This document shows, piece by piece, positions 8,645 to 17,507 of a DNA stretch of 64,000 bases. Position 1 is the first letter of the stretch; every line of letters starts with the position of its first letter. The stretch comes from Rossellomorea aquimaris TF-12 (GTDB lineage Bacteria > Bacillota > Bacilli > Bacillales > Bacillaceae_B). The stretch is taken from positions 124,001-188,000 of the forward strand of contig NZ_LQXM01000027.1 in NCBI RefSeq assembly GCF_001648555.1, in the 5' to 3' direction. The notes below the pieces were generated by a model, which was not told the DNA's origin, did no database searches, and worked only from the letters and a program-made list of their open reading frames with translations. Made by a program: the position numbers and the translations under genes.

Positions 8645-9262
8645 TCAGTTTTTCTCGTCAGAAAATAAACGACGATACTCTTCTTCCTCTTCTAAAGAAA
8701 TGGCTGATGATTCTTTCTCTTTTATGTTCTTTTCCATGATTGGTTCGATGATATCAGCTTCATCTTCTGTCCACTCTTGCAAGTCTATGATGTGTGGTTC
8801 TGGAGTTGTTTTTATTTTTTGTAATACATCAAGAGACTCCTCTTGAATGGGGACAATATAACCTTCTTCTTGGGGAGTTTCTAAATCTTGAGAGGAATGA
8901 CTTTCTCCAGATACAAACAACTCTTCTATGTACTCTTCCGGTTTCTCCTCTTCTTCGGCTGAACTAGCAATTTGATTATGGGCGGATTGTCCTTGTTTGT
9001 TAAATATGTAAGTGTCCTTTTGAGCAAATTTCGAACCAAACCTTGTTTCCAGTATGTAAATCATTAGGACGATAAGTATGCAGGTCATTAAGATGGATTG
9101 AAAAAGAGGAATAACGATACTAACTAGACCATTGATCATAAGAATTAGTAGGGATATAGAAGAAATGATTAATTTATTTTTATATGATAATTTAATAGGG
9201 ATAAGGGCAAGCGGAGGCAATAAAAGAATAAATCCTATAAGGGCAAACACAATAATCTTCAT
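8645..9262 (-). CDS. Unrecognised membrane protein with acidic cytoplasmic tail, first gene of the pilus cluster
   Basis: The 205-residue protein has two or three hydrophobic segments in its first 75 residues (3-22, 30-52 and 55-72) and then a strongly acidic, glutamate-rich, probably disordered tail of about 130 residues ending EEEEEYRRLFSDEKN. I do not recognise the family. A GGGAGG ribosome site lies close to the ATG. The gene begins the cluster and is 32 bp ahead of the VanW-like gene, so it is likely co-transcribed with pilB to pilO. The acidic tail could be a docking platform for motors or PilM, but nothing in the sequence proves this. Confidence 0.7.
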   Translation of the reverse strand: MKIIVFALIGFILLLPPLALIPIKLSYKNKLIISSISLLILMINGLVSIVIPLFQSILMTCILIVLMIYILETRFGSKFAQKDTYIFNKQGQSAHNQIASSAEEEEKPEEYIEELFVSGESHSSQDLETPQEEGYIVPIQEESLDVLQKIKTTPEPHIIDLQEWTEDEADIIEPIMEKNIKEKESSAISLEEEEEYRRLFSDEKN

Positions 9263-9328
9263 TTCATACCTCCCAACAATAAGATGTCCATTTCGAGTAT
9301 AAATTACAAGATTCGACTACTTCCATTC

Positions 9329-9343
9329 TAGTACATCAGTACT
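9329..9343 (-). promoter_or_regulatory. Dyad AGTAC-N4-GTACT upstream of the pilus cluster
   Basis: TAGTACATCAGTACT differs from the pilin-upstream 15-mer at 3193-3207 only in the three central bases. It lies about 65 bp upstream of the ribosome site of the first cluster gene and just downstream of a possible -10 element (TACAAT). Arms AGTAC and GTACT are perfect inverted repeats. A shared operator for the two pilus transcription units is the simplest reading. Confidence 0.45.
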
Positions 9344-9441
9344 AAAAATGAAAGATTGTAAATTGTTAATCTAGTAAAATATTCTGAATGGTGAGCATAC
9401 TGGACCTAACAAGTTTTAAAAATTCTTTGCCATATATGAAT

Positions 9442-9466
9442 AAAACACCTTCAAAGAAGGTGTTTT
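9442..9466 (-). terminator. Rho-independent terminator of the diguanylate cyclase gene
   Basis: A perfect 11-bp stem (AAAACACCTTC with GAAGGTGTTTT) with a 3-nt loop overlaps the stop codon of the upstream gene. It has A-rich and T-rich flanks on both sides, so it may act in both directions. It separates the cyclase gene from the pilus cluster. Confidence 0.85.
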
Positions 9467-11177
9467 ATTTCACATATTGAGCCACTCGATTTCTTCCAGC
9501 TTGTTTGGCTCCAGTATATAAAGCTCTATCGGCATGACGGATTAATGCTAACGTATCATCAGCATCTTCTGGTGCTGTTGCAACGCCTATGCTGGCTGTA
9601 ATTCTAACCATCAATTGTTTATTTGAATCATCTAAACTATCATGTAGGGTAAAAGGACGATTAGCAATGGTTGACCTAACAAGCTCAGCTAATCGTACAG
9701 CTTCATCACGCTCTACATCAGGTAGTAGTATAACAAACTCTTCCCCGCCATACCTTGCAACGGTACCCTTTTTACCTATTAGCATGCATAGACGGTCGGC
9801 TAACTCTATTAAAATTTCATTTCCACTTTGGTGACCATAGTTATCGTTAATCACTTTAAAGTGATCTAAATCCAGCATGATAAGAGATAAATACTTTCTT
9901 TGCCCAACATCGAGGTGATTAAACTCAAGAGTGAGTAAATCTTCAAAATAACGATAATTATATAGGTTCGTAAGGGCACATCTTTCACTATTCTTTTTCG
10001 TCGTTTCATGATGTCTTGCATTTTCAATCGCTATTCCAAAATAAGAGCATAAAATGTCTACAATCATTAATTGGAACTTTTCATATGCCCGTTTTTTTGA
10101 AGAAGCTAAAAGAAGTATTCCTCTTACCTTCTGACTTCTCACAATGGGAACACATAATACACTTTCGACTCCTTCAGGCATATAGCCCTTGGCCACATGA
10201 GACCACTCTGAGCGGGAGCTATAAAGAACAGACTGACCAGACATCCAAACGGCACCACTAATTCCTTCATTTTTTCTTAATGGCTTGAGGTCATTTGGTT
10301 TCTTTTCACCATTTTCTACTCTTCTTAAAAGAACTAACTCCTCGTCGTGACAATCAAGTATATAGGCATATTCAACAGGCAGGGTTTCAATGATTTTTTC
10401 AATAAAAATGTCCAAGACTTCTTTAACCTTGAGGCTTTCTGTTAACTGATGCCCAATTTCACCGGCTTTTTGAAGGTATTCATTGATTTTTTCGGAAGAA
10501 TTGTACATTTTCAATATAATGGATAAGCTGACAAAGGGTACTCCAATCAACAGTGAAGCAAAAGCACCTAATTCAAAGGTTAAATAATAGAGAGAAAGCG
10601 AAAGAGGCAGCATAATCATATTGGAAAGAAAGTCCCATTGAAAATCTTTACTATTAAATCGTACATCCAGCTTTGCAAAATAACGTTGATAGAAGAAAAG
10701 AATCATCGTATTAATCATAATCGCCATAACTTCATAGCTAATAACAGGAGGGAGAAGACTGGAAATGTCTCTCATCCCCACTTCTCCACCCAGTTGAAAA
10801 TAGATCAAACCACTTAGAAAGGAAACAACAAAAAACATTCCCGAGTTTAAAGGAATCCTATGCCAGTCGTTGGATCTAATTCGTACGCGTATTAATAATG
10901 GAATCATGGAAAATTGCATAAGAATGATTTCAACAAACAAACCATATTTTAAGAAACCAACAAGGGTAACCCATTGAATAAAGAAAATAGTCGTTCCATT
11001 AATAACAATTGGCATAAGTGGAATAAACGTTGCGAAAAGGACTAATGTTATAAGTTCCAATCCATTTCCGTCCAAATTTTCTGGAGGATAGTATTGATAA
11101 GCATAATATAAGCCAGTAGGGACGATGGCGAGCCATGTAAACAAGATAATTAACTTTTTCTTCACTGACAACTGCAT
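9465..11177 (-). CDS. Membrane GAF-GGDEF diguanylate cyclase
   Basis: The 570-residue protein has about seven membrane segments in its first 225 residues, a GAF domain (about 235-390) and a C-terminal GGDEF domain with an intact GGEEF active site (near residue 477, context ARYGGEEFVILLPD). It is predicted to make cyclic di-GMP from two GTP. The residues upstream of GGEEF (KKGTV) do not form an RxxD inhibitory site, so product inhibition through that site is not expected. GGAGGATAGAT precedes the ATG. The gene has its own terminator and is probably monocistronic. Its place directly upstream of a pilus cluster whose PilB carries a c-di-GMP-type domain suggests a functional link. Confidence 0.9.
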   Translation of the reverse strand: MQLSVKKKLIILFTWLAIVPTGLYYAYQYYPPENLDGNGLELITLVLFATFIPLMPIVINGTTIFFIQWVTLVGFLKYGLFVEIILMQFSMIPLLIRVRIRSNDWHRIPLNSGMFFVVSFLSGLIYFQLGGEVGMRDISSLLPPVISYEVMAIMINTMILFFYQRYFAKLDVRFNSKDFQWDFLSNMIMLPLSLSLYYLTFELGAFASLLIGVPFVSLSIILKMYNSSEKINEYLQKAGEIGHQLTESLKVKEVLDIFIEKIIETLPVEYAYILDCHDEELVLLRRVENGEKKPNDLKPLRKNEGISGAVWMSGQSVLYSSRSEWSHVAKGYMPEGVESVLCVPIVRSQKVRGILLLASSKKRAYEKFQLMIVDILCSYFGIAIENARHHETTKKNSERCALTNLYNYRYFEDLLTLEFNHLDVGQRKYLSLIMLDLDHFKVINDNYGHQSGNEILIELADRLCMLIGKKGTVARYGGEEFVILLPDVERDEAVRLAELVRSTIANRPFTLHDSLDDSNKQLMVRITASIGVATAPEDADDTLALIRHADRALYTGAKQAGRNRVAQYVK

Positions 11178-11275
11178 ATCTATCCTCCATATTCGTTAAT
11201 CTTTCCAACTAGAAATTTAGAACTAGTCAAATAGTCACAAGTTTAAGAATATTTTATCAAATCTGTCGATTAAAG

Positions 11276-12592
11276 TCACTTGTTTTTTCTAGAATTTTCT
11301 AATTTTTTCATAAGGACAGGTTTTACCTCCGAAAGAAAGTAAAGAGATCCCGTAATAAATAACACTTCATTTTCATCCATTAATAACAGCTTATCTTCTA
11401 TAAAACTCTCCCATTCAAGAATGTTTATCTTTTTCTTGTGAGTGGATAAATGATAAAGTTCTTCTGAAGAAGCGACTCTAGGAAATTGAAATGAAGTAAA
11501 TCCAATACAGTCCACTGCTTCTTCTAGTTCTTCAATCATGGGCTTTAATTGCTTATCTTTTAGAGCTGAAAATAACACAGTTATTTTCTTATGTTGAAAA
11601 CGTTCTTTCAAGGTTTGAACTAGCGCTTTTACACCTTCAGGATTATGTGCACCATCCATGTAAACTTCAGGATTTTCTGACACCTTTTCCATTCTCCCAG
11701 GCCAATACGCTCTCATCAATCCTGCTTTTATTTCTTTTTGACTGCAGTTTATTTGTCCTATCTCTTGAAGTATTTCAAGTGCTTTAATAGCTACTGCGGC
11801 GTTATAAATTTGATGAGTTCCTATCATAGAAATTTCAAACGTTGTTGCTTGAGAGGAAGACTCATAAAAGAAATGTTCGCCCGTTTTTAGAAGAGATTGA
11901 CGATCAGCAAAAAAAGCTTCTCCTAATTGATAAACTTCGCTTTCCATTTCCTCTGCTTTCTGTTTAATGACGGCACATGCTCCCTTTTGGAGGACACCTG
12001 ATACTACCGGCACTCTCTCTTTAATGATTCCTGCTTTTTCAGAAGCAATTTCAGCTAAGGTATTCCCTAGAAATGACATATGATCCATGCCAATGCTTGT
12101 AATGATTGATAATAAAGGGGTTATGATATTCGTAGAATCAAGTCTTCCCCCTAACCCTACCTCATAGAGTACAAAGTCCACCTTATCTATTTCAGCAAAA
12201 TAAACGAAGCTCATTGCTGTGATGATTTCAAATTCAGATGGAGCTCCCCATTCAGAGCTTTCCATTTTTTCTGCAATAGGCTTAATTCTTTCTACAAGTA
12301 AAGTCAGTTTTTCATCTGATATTGGCTGACCGTTGGTACTGATTCTTTCGTTAAAGACTTCAAAATATGGGGAAGTAAACGTTCCTACTGTATAGCCACA
12401 TTCTTCTAAAACATTTCTTATGTACGTAACGGTCGATCCCTTTCCATTTGTACCGCCTATATGAATCGTTTTTAGGGTTTTATGTGGTTGTCCCAGCTCT
12501 TTTAGTAAGTGTTCCATCCGTTGTAGGCCTGGCTTTATCCCAAGCCTTAGTCTTGAATGGATCCACTCAACTGCCCCCTCATACGTTAACAT
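11276..12592 (-). CDS. folC: Folylpolyglutamate synthase / dihydrofolate synthase
   Basis: The 438-residue Mur-ligase-family enzyme adds glutamate to folates. Visible are the P-loop HIGGTNGKGSTV, the metal/ligase motif YEVGLGGRLDSTN, SIGMDHMSFLGNT and the C-terminal-domain hinge MDGAHNPEG. ATG at 12592 is preferred over the GTG at 12601, which would sit only 3 nt from GGAGG. Downstream of valS and near comC, it has the same neighbours as in B. subtilis. It is intact, of the usual length, and separated from valS by about 270 bp. Confidence 0.95.
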   Translation of the reverse strand: MLTYEGAVEWIHSRLRLGIKPGLQRMEHLLKELGQPHKTLKTIHIGGTNGKGSTVTYIRNVLEECGYTVGTFTSPYFEVFNERISTNGQPISDEKLTLLVERIKPIAEKMESSEWGAPSEFEIITAMSFVYFAEIDKVDFVLYEVGLGGRLDSTNIITPLLSIITSIGMDHMSFLGNTLAEIASEKAGIIKERVPVVSGVLQKGACAVIKQKAEEMESEVYQLGEAFFADRQSLLKTGEHFFYESSSQATTFEISMIGTHQIYNAAVAIKALEILQEIGQINCSQKEIKAGLMRAYWPGRMEKVSENPEVYMDGAHNPEGVKALVQTLKERFQHKKITVLFSALKDKQLKPMIEELEEAVDCIGFTSFQFPRVASSEELYHLSTHKKKINILEWESFIEDKLLLMDENEVLFITGSLYFLSEVKPVLMKKLENSRKNK

Positions 12593-12755
12593 ACTTGTCA
12601 CCTTCCTCCATTACACTCAAAAAATGAGAACATATTGTTTATACCAAATTGTTCATTCTAAAAACAGCTGGCTCTAGTAATCGATAATTGCCCTGGATAG
12701 ACCCGATCCCTTAACACTAATGGTGATAAATAGAAAAAGGGCTGGAATATGAGGA

Positions 12756-12825
12756 CTAATAGAAGAAATGGATTTCATTGCGTGTTGAGAACGTATCATT
12801 AATGCCTTCATTTCTTAACTATTAG
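12756..12825. repeat. Imperfect inverted repeat between valS and folC
   Basis: Arms CTAATAGAAGAAATG (12756-12770) and CATTTCTTAACTATTAG (12809-12825) pair over 15 bp with a 2-nt bulge, around a 38-nt loop. It may be the valS terminator or a processing hairpin. There is no good T-run directly after it. The rest of the 273-bp gap shows nothing clear. Confidence 0.4.
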
Positions 12826-12865
12826 ACCTCTATTCAAATGCCCTCTTCATTCACTCATTCTAGTG

Positions 12866-15517
12866 TTAAACAGTTTTTAATTCCTGTATTCTCTCTTTAA
12901 CAGTAGCTTGTTTTTCTAAATAATCTTTTTCCTTGGCTTTTTCCTCATCTACAACTTTCTGAGGGGCTTTGCTTACAAATTTTTCATTGTTTAGCTTACC
13001 TTGAACACGGGAAACTTCCTTCGTCCATTTCTCCAGTTCTTTTTCTAAACGAGCAATTTCTTCTTCGATATTGATTAATCCTGCAAGTGGTAGGAATAAA
13101 TCAACTCCAGTTACAACCGCCGTCATGGCTTTTTCTGGGGTTTTTAAATCAATACCCATTTCAAGTTTTTCCGGGTTACAGAAACGCTCAATATAGCCTT
13201 GATTTTTTTCAAGTATAGATAAAATCTTTTCATCTTTCGCTTTTAGCATTAACTTGATTTGTTTACTCATTGGAGTATTTACTTCTGCACGAACATTACG
13301 CACAGCACGAATGATGTCAACAAGTAGCTTCATTTCCTCAGCTGCAGCTTGATCACTTAGGTCTTCATTCACACTTGGCCACGACGCAACTGTAATGGAT
13401 TCGCCTTGATGCGGCAAGTTCTGCCATATTTCCTCGGTAATAAACGGCATAAATGGATGTAAAAGTCTCATGGTGTTGTCGAGTACGTAAGCTAAAATGG
13501 ATCGAGTTGTTTTCTTAGCTGCCTCATCCTCACCGTATAGAGGTAATTTTGCCATTTCGATATACCAATCACAGAAATCATCCCAAATGAAGTTGTATAA
13601 AGCACGACCTACTTCACCGAATTCGTAACGATCGGCTAATCGAGTAACCGTTTCGATTGTTTCATTTAATCGAGTCAAAATCCATTTATCAGCAACTGAT
13701 TTTTCACCAGATAAATCAATCTCATCATAAGTCATCCCATCCATGTTCATAAGAGCAAAGCGAGAGGCATTCCAAATTTTATTAGCAAAATTCCATACAG
13801 ATTCTACTTTCTCAAAGGAGAATCGTAAATCCTGCCCAGGTGAACTACCCGTAGATAAGAAGTAACGGAGAGAATCAGCACCGTATTTTTCGATTACTTC
13901 CATAGGATCAACGCCGTTACCTAAGGACTTACTCATTTTACGTCCATCAGCATCTCGAACCAGTCCATGAATAAGAACATCTTTGAATGGCTTTTCACCT
14001 GTAAATTCTATCCCTTGGAAAATCATACGAGAAACCCAGAAACCAATGATGTCATAGCCTGTAACTAGTGTATTAGTCGGGTAGTAACGTTTTAAATCTT
14101 CAGCATTCACATCAGGCCAGCCCATTGTTGAGAACGGCCATAGAGCTGAACTAAACCAAGTATCAAGTACATCCTCTTCTTGTGTCCAGTTTTCAATATC
14201 TTCTGGTGCTTGTTGATTTACGTATATTTCTCCAGTTTCTTTATGGTACCAGGCAGGTATACGATGTCCCCACCAAAGCTGACGGGAAATACACCAATCA
14301 CGAGTATTTTCCATCCAACGTAAGTACGATGTTTCAAAACGTTCAGGTACAAAATTAACTTTATTTTCATCCTGTTGAAGTTTTACCGCTTCTTCTGCTA
14401 ATGGATCCATTTTAACGAACCATTGAGTAGAAAGATACGGTTCTACTACAGCCCCACTTCTCTCTGAATGTCCAACCGAATGCATATGCTCTTCAATCTT
14501 GAACAGAACGCCTGACTCTTGAAGATCTTTTACGATTTGTTTACGACAGTCAAAGCGGTCCATTCCATTATATTTTCCTGCTTTTTCATTCATTGTACCG
14601 TCTTCGTTCATAACAAGAACTCGTTCTAAATTGTGGCGGTTACCAATTTCAAAGTCATTTGGGTCGTGGGCAGGTGTGATCTTTACAGCTCCAGAACCAA
14701 ATTCCATGTCAACGTAGTCATCCCCTACAATCGGAATCTCTCGCCCAACGATAGGTAACGTAACTTTTTTACCAATTAAATGTTTGTACCGATCATCTTC
14801 AGGGTGAACAGCAACTGCAGTATCCCCAAGCATTGTTTCAGGACGCGTTGTAGCGATTTCAATGTGGCCACTTCCATCTGCCAAAGGATATCTCATATGA
14901 TAAAATGCCCCTTGTACGTCCTGATGAATTACCTCAATATCAGATAATGCTGTTTTTGTCGCAGGGTCCCAGTTGATAATGTATTCTCCGCGGTAGATTA
15001 AACCTTTATTATAAAGATCAATAAATACCTTTTGAACAGCGTCAGATAAACCTTCGTCTAAAGTGAAACGTTCGCGGCTGTAATCTAAACCTAATCCAAC
15101 CTTAGACCATTGCTGACGAATATGTTCTGCATATTCCTCTTTCCATTTCCATGTTTCTTCCACGAACTTTTCACGACCAAGGTCATAACGTGAAATGCCT
15201 TGATTGCGAAGTTTTTCATCTACCTTTGCTTGTGTCGCAATTCCAGCATGGTCCATTCCTGGTAGCCATAGAACATCATAACCTTGCATACGCTTCATTC
15301 TTGTCAGGATATCCTGTAAGGTAGTGTCCCAAGCATGACCTAAATGAAGTTTCCCCGTAACGTTTGGAGGAGGAATCACGATTGTATAAGGTTCCTTCTC
15401 TTTATCGGATTTCGCTTCAAAGTATTTCCCTTCTAACCACCATTTGTATCTTCCCTGTTCAATGGTATTTGGATCATATTTTGTTGGCATTGAAATTTGC
15501 TGATCTTGGGTTTCCAT
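12866..15517 (-). CDS. valS: Valyl-tRNA synthetase
   Basis: The 883-residue class Ia synthetase charges tRNA-Val. The HIGH-type motif [15 protein letters not shown] is near residue 45 and KMSKS ([11 protein letters not shown]) near 525. A CP1 editing domain lies between, the anticodon-binding domain follows, and a C-terminal coiled coil ([14 protein letters not shown]) is typical of ValRS. ATG at 15517 is chosen because AGGAGG lies 7 nt upstream. Expression should be set by the T-box leader just upstream: uncharged tRNA-Val would stabilise the antiterminator. Length and motifs are fully normal. Confidence 0.97.
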   Translation of the reverse strand: METQDQQISMPTKYDPNTIEQGRYKWWLEGKYFEAKSDKEKEPYTIVIPPPNVTGKLHLGHAWDTTLQDILTRMKRMQGYDVLWLPGMDHAGIATQAKVDEKLRNQGISRYDLGREKFVEETWKWKEEYAEHIRQQWSKVGLGLDYSRERFTLDEGLSDAVQKVFIDLYNKGLIYRGEYIINWDPATKTALSDIEVIHQDVQGAFYHMRYPLADGSGHIEIATTRPETMLGDTAVAVHPEDDRYKHLIGKKVTLPIVGREIPIVGDDYVDMEFGSGAVKITPAHDPNDFEIGNRHNLERVLVMNEDGTMNEKAGKYNGMDRFDCRKQIVKDLQESGVLFKIEEHMHSVGHSERSGAVVEPYLSTQWFVKMDPLAEEAVKLQQDENKVNFVPERFETSYLRWMENTRDWCISRQLWWGHRIPAWYHKETGEIYVNQQAPEDIENWTQEEDVLDTWFSSALWPFSTMGWPDVNAEDLKRYYPTNTLVTGYDIIGFWVSRMIFQGIEFTGEKPFKDVLIHGLVRDADGRKMSKSLGNGVDPMEVIEKYGADSLRYFLSTGSSPGQDLRFSFEKVESVWNFANKIWNASRFALMNMDGMTYDEIDLSGEKSVADKWILTRLNETIETVTRLADRYEFGEVGRALYNFIWDDFCDWYIEMAKLPLYGEDEAAKKTTRSILAYVLDNTMRLLHPFMPFITEEIWQNLPHQGESITVASWPSVNEDLSDQAAAEEMKLLVDIIRAVRNVRAEVNTPMSKQIKLMLKAKDEKILSILEKNQGYIERFCNPEKLEMGIDLKTPEKAMTAVVTGVDLFLPLAGLINIEEEIARLEKELEKWTKEVSRVQGKLNNEKFVSKAPQKVVDEEKAKEKDYLEKQATVKERIQELKTV

Positions 15518-15574
15518 ATCATTTCCTCCTATATGTTTTGTATGTTTCATTCAATTGGTACTGGTTTAAAAAAA

Positions 15575-15820
15575 AACAAAAAATCCCCCGTCCTATGAAA
15601 AGGACGAAGGATTCTATTCGCGGTACCACCTTTTTTCTCAGGAGAAATACACCTGCTCCTGAACTCTCGACAACCATAACGGCTTTTAACCGGCTTCTAC
15701 TACTACTCTTCATAGAAACAGCTCTTCAGGCGACCTTCCATTGTCTATACTTAGAAAATCTCTCAGCAAACGATTTTCCTCTCTTAAAGTAAGGGTCAAC
15801 GTACTCTTCCTGTTCATTGC
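15575..15820 (-). ncRNA. T-box leader of valS with terminator
   Basis: On the minus strand the leader has the stem I start (GAACAGGAAGAGTACG near 15820-15800), a GTAGTAGTA stretch (15698-15706) that offers the Val specifier codon GTA, the canonical T-box GGTGGTACCGCG (15619-15630), and then a terminator hairpin (AATCC...GGATT, 15582-15613) ending in a T-run. In this class, uncharged tRNA pairs with the specifier and the T-box to allow read-through. A promoter probably lies just upstream (TTGACG with a weak GATACT, about 15845-15875). Which GTA repeat is the specifier cannot be fixed by eye. Confidence 0.93.
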
Positions 15821-15999
15821 TTTTTATTTTATTTATTTATTCATTATAGTATCGGAAAAGATCAACTTTCGTCAATCATTATCGGCATTTTTTTAAAAAA
15901 ATATTCGTAATCTATTCGGATTTTATAGTATAGGCACAATTTAGCCTAATTTTCATAAGATATAGTAGTGAATCCACCTAGAAAAGTGAGGAAATTAGA

Positions 16000-16188
16000 A
16001 TGAAAAAATACAACCCCTATACCCTTCCCCCATGGTTACGGAATGCACGATTAATATGTAAACAATTTATTATTCCATTTTCTGTTTTTCAAGGTATTCG
16101 AACCATTTTATTGCCAACTACCTTTGACGTTCTACTTCTGACTCTTTTTATCGGTTTAGCCCTTGCGATTTATTTTGATTGGATTTAA
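16000..16188 (+). CDS. Small hypothetical membrane protein, 62 residues
   Basis: One of the few plus-strand genes. AGTGAGGAAATTAG precedes the ATG. The product begins MKKYNPYTLPPWLRNARL and has two hydrophobic segments (about 22-38 and 42-60). I do not recognise the family. It is divergent from valS and faces ysxE tail to tail. A strong terminator follows directly after the stop codon, which supports a real short transcript. Confidence 0.6.
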   Translation: MKKYNPYTLPPWLRNARLICKQFIIPFSVFQGIRTILLPTTFDVLLLTLFIGLALAIYFDWI

Positions 16189-16234
16189 GGACTGACGAAT
16201 GTGGACTACGTGCATCGTCAGTCCTCTTTATTTT
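16189..16234 (+). terminator. Terminator after the 62-residue gene, possibly shared with ysxE
   Basis: A perfect 10-bp stem (GGACTGACGA with TCGTCAGTCC, 16189-16198 and 16215-16224) is followed by TCTTTATTTTT. It starts right after the plus-strand stop codon and lies just beyond the 3' end of ysxE. Confidence 0.85.
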
Positions 16235-16240
16235 TAGTCA

Positions 16241-17272
16241 TCATGACTCTGCTTCCTGTTGTTGTTCCTTCTTTTGTTTTTCTATCTCATCTAGTCGCAT
16301 TACGATATATTCTGTGTTCTTCAGAAGCCAGTAATGGCGTTGAAGCTTTTTTAACGATTTGCGTTCATTTCTCTTTCCTTTAGGAGTGTGAAAATACTTC
16401 TCTACAATGGCAATAACTGAGCTTGGATAAGCTAAATAACTCATAAACAGTAAGCGCTCTTCATTGCGTACGGTAAAGTGCTGAAAGTAGGTAGTTAGCC
16501 ATTCTACACATTCCTCGTAATACTTTGGATAGGTTTTCAAGGTTCTTGATAAGAACGGGAGCAGATCATGAAATGGAGAAGCAATTTTTGATTCCTCAAA
16601 ATTATGAAAATAGCCTAAACCTCTATCATCAAACAAAAAATGCTCTATTGAGACCTTCCCATGAGTGATAACTGTCCTTACCTTTTCTAAATCTTTTGTG
16701 CTTTCATACCATTCATCTATCATTTTCCTAGAGAATTTAAGGGCTTGAGATGTGTCTTTATAATACATGCAAAAATGAAGTTGAAAAGGGGACATGTAGG
16801 TTGTCTTCTCACAGCTTTCAACATATTCTTCTAGGAACTGCTGTTCTTTTTCCCACCGTGAAGTTAATTGTTCGTAATGAGACTCTCGATCTTCTTTATT
16901 AATTTTTACTTCCTGTGACGAAATGGTGTGTAGCCGAGCAAGCTCTCGGAATAGTTTCTGGTGCTTTTCAAACCGATCTTCCTTTTCTTCATTCATTAAC
17001 CAAGGCATTACGTAAAATAACTCTTCATTATTCCATACCGCGTACCGTCCATCTAATGTTGGATAGATAGGGACTATGCGATTATATCCCTTTTGAAATA
17101 ACACCTGCACGTGGCGGACAAAATCCACTCCATGCTGTGTAGGGATATGTTTCACTGCTAATGTACCTTTGTTTGAGTACACTTTTACCACTTTATGAAT
17201 ATTTTCAACAAAATACGGCTCCACCCCATACGGCTGTAAAACTGGTCTTAGGTCTTCAATCGTTAGTGCCAT
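16241..17272 (-). CDS. ysxE: YsxE, CotS-family kinase-like spore coat protein
   Basis: The 343-residue protein resembles aminoglycoside-phosphotransferase/CotS-like proteins. It has an N-lobe with KVYSNKGTLAVKHIP and a degenerate catalytic region around TVITHGKVSIEHFLFDDRGLG, where the usual H-G-D-x-x-x-x-N is altered to HGKVSIEHF. Kinase activity is therefore doubtful. In B. subtilis ysxE follows spoVID and the protein localises to the spore coat. ATG at 17272 is chosen because GAAGGTGAG precedes it; the GTG at 17281 is within that site. Here a hairpin separates it from spoVID. Confidence 0.85.
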   Translation of the reverse strand: MALTIEDLRPVLQPYGVEPYFVENIHKVVKVYSNKGTLAVKHIPTQHGVDFVRHVQVLFQKGYNRIVPIYPTLDGRYAVWNNEELFYVMPWLMNEEKEDRFEKHQKLFRELARLHTISSQEVKINKEDRESHYEQLTSRWEKEQQFLEEYVESCEKTTYMSPFQLHFCMYYKDTSQALKFSRKMIDEWYESTKDLEKVRTVITHGKVSIEHFLFDDRGLGYFHNFEESKIASPFHDLLPFLSRTLKTYPKYYEECVEWLTTYFQHFTVRNEERLLFMSYLAYPSSVIAIVEKYFHTPKGKRNERKSLKKLQRHYWLLKNTEYIVMRLDEIEKQKKEQQQEAES

Positions 17273-17388
17273 TTTTCTCACCTTCTAAGGAATTGTGGTA
17301 TCACGTCCTTTATAAAAAAGCTCTGTGAATTGTAAGAGAACCGAGGAAATCCCCTTGTCTCCAATTAATTCCAATTGGAAACGGGTAC

Positions 17389-17441
17389 AGAGCTTATAAA
17401 AAGAGAACGGACTGGCCCCAACATACTATTGGTGTCAGTCC
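17389..17441 (-). terminator. Probable terminator after spoVID
   Basis: On the minus strand GGACTG...CCAA pairs with TTGG...CAGTCC (17409-17441, internal mismatch of 3 nt), followed by GTTCTCTTTTTAT. It lies between spoVID and ysxE, so the two may be only partly co-transcribed. Confidence 0.55.
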
Positions 17442-17507
17442 CCTAACGTATCTTCTCATTCGTACCCTTTTCAATTCATTTCAAAAGATAGGAACGACTT
17501 TTTTTAT

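Noticed and set aside
15364..15792. Plus-strand open frame of 142 codons over the valS start and T-box leader
   Set aside because: It is antisense to a conserved RNA leader and the valS N-terminus, without homology I can see or a ribosome site.
17361..17386. Short palindrome TTCCAATTGGAA between spoVID and ysxE
   Set aside because: Single, short and AT-rich; no position relative to a promoter supports an operator.
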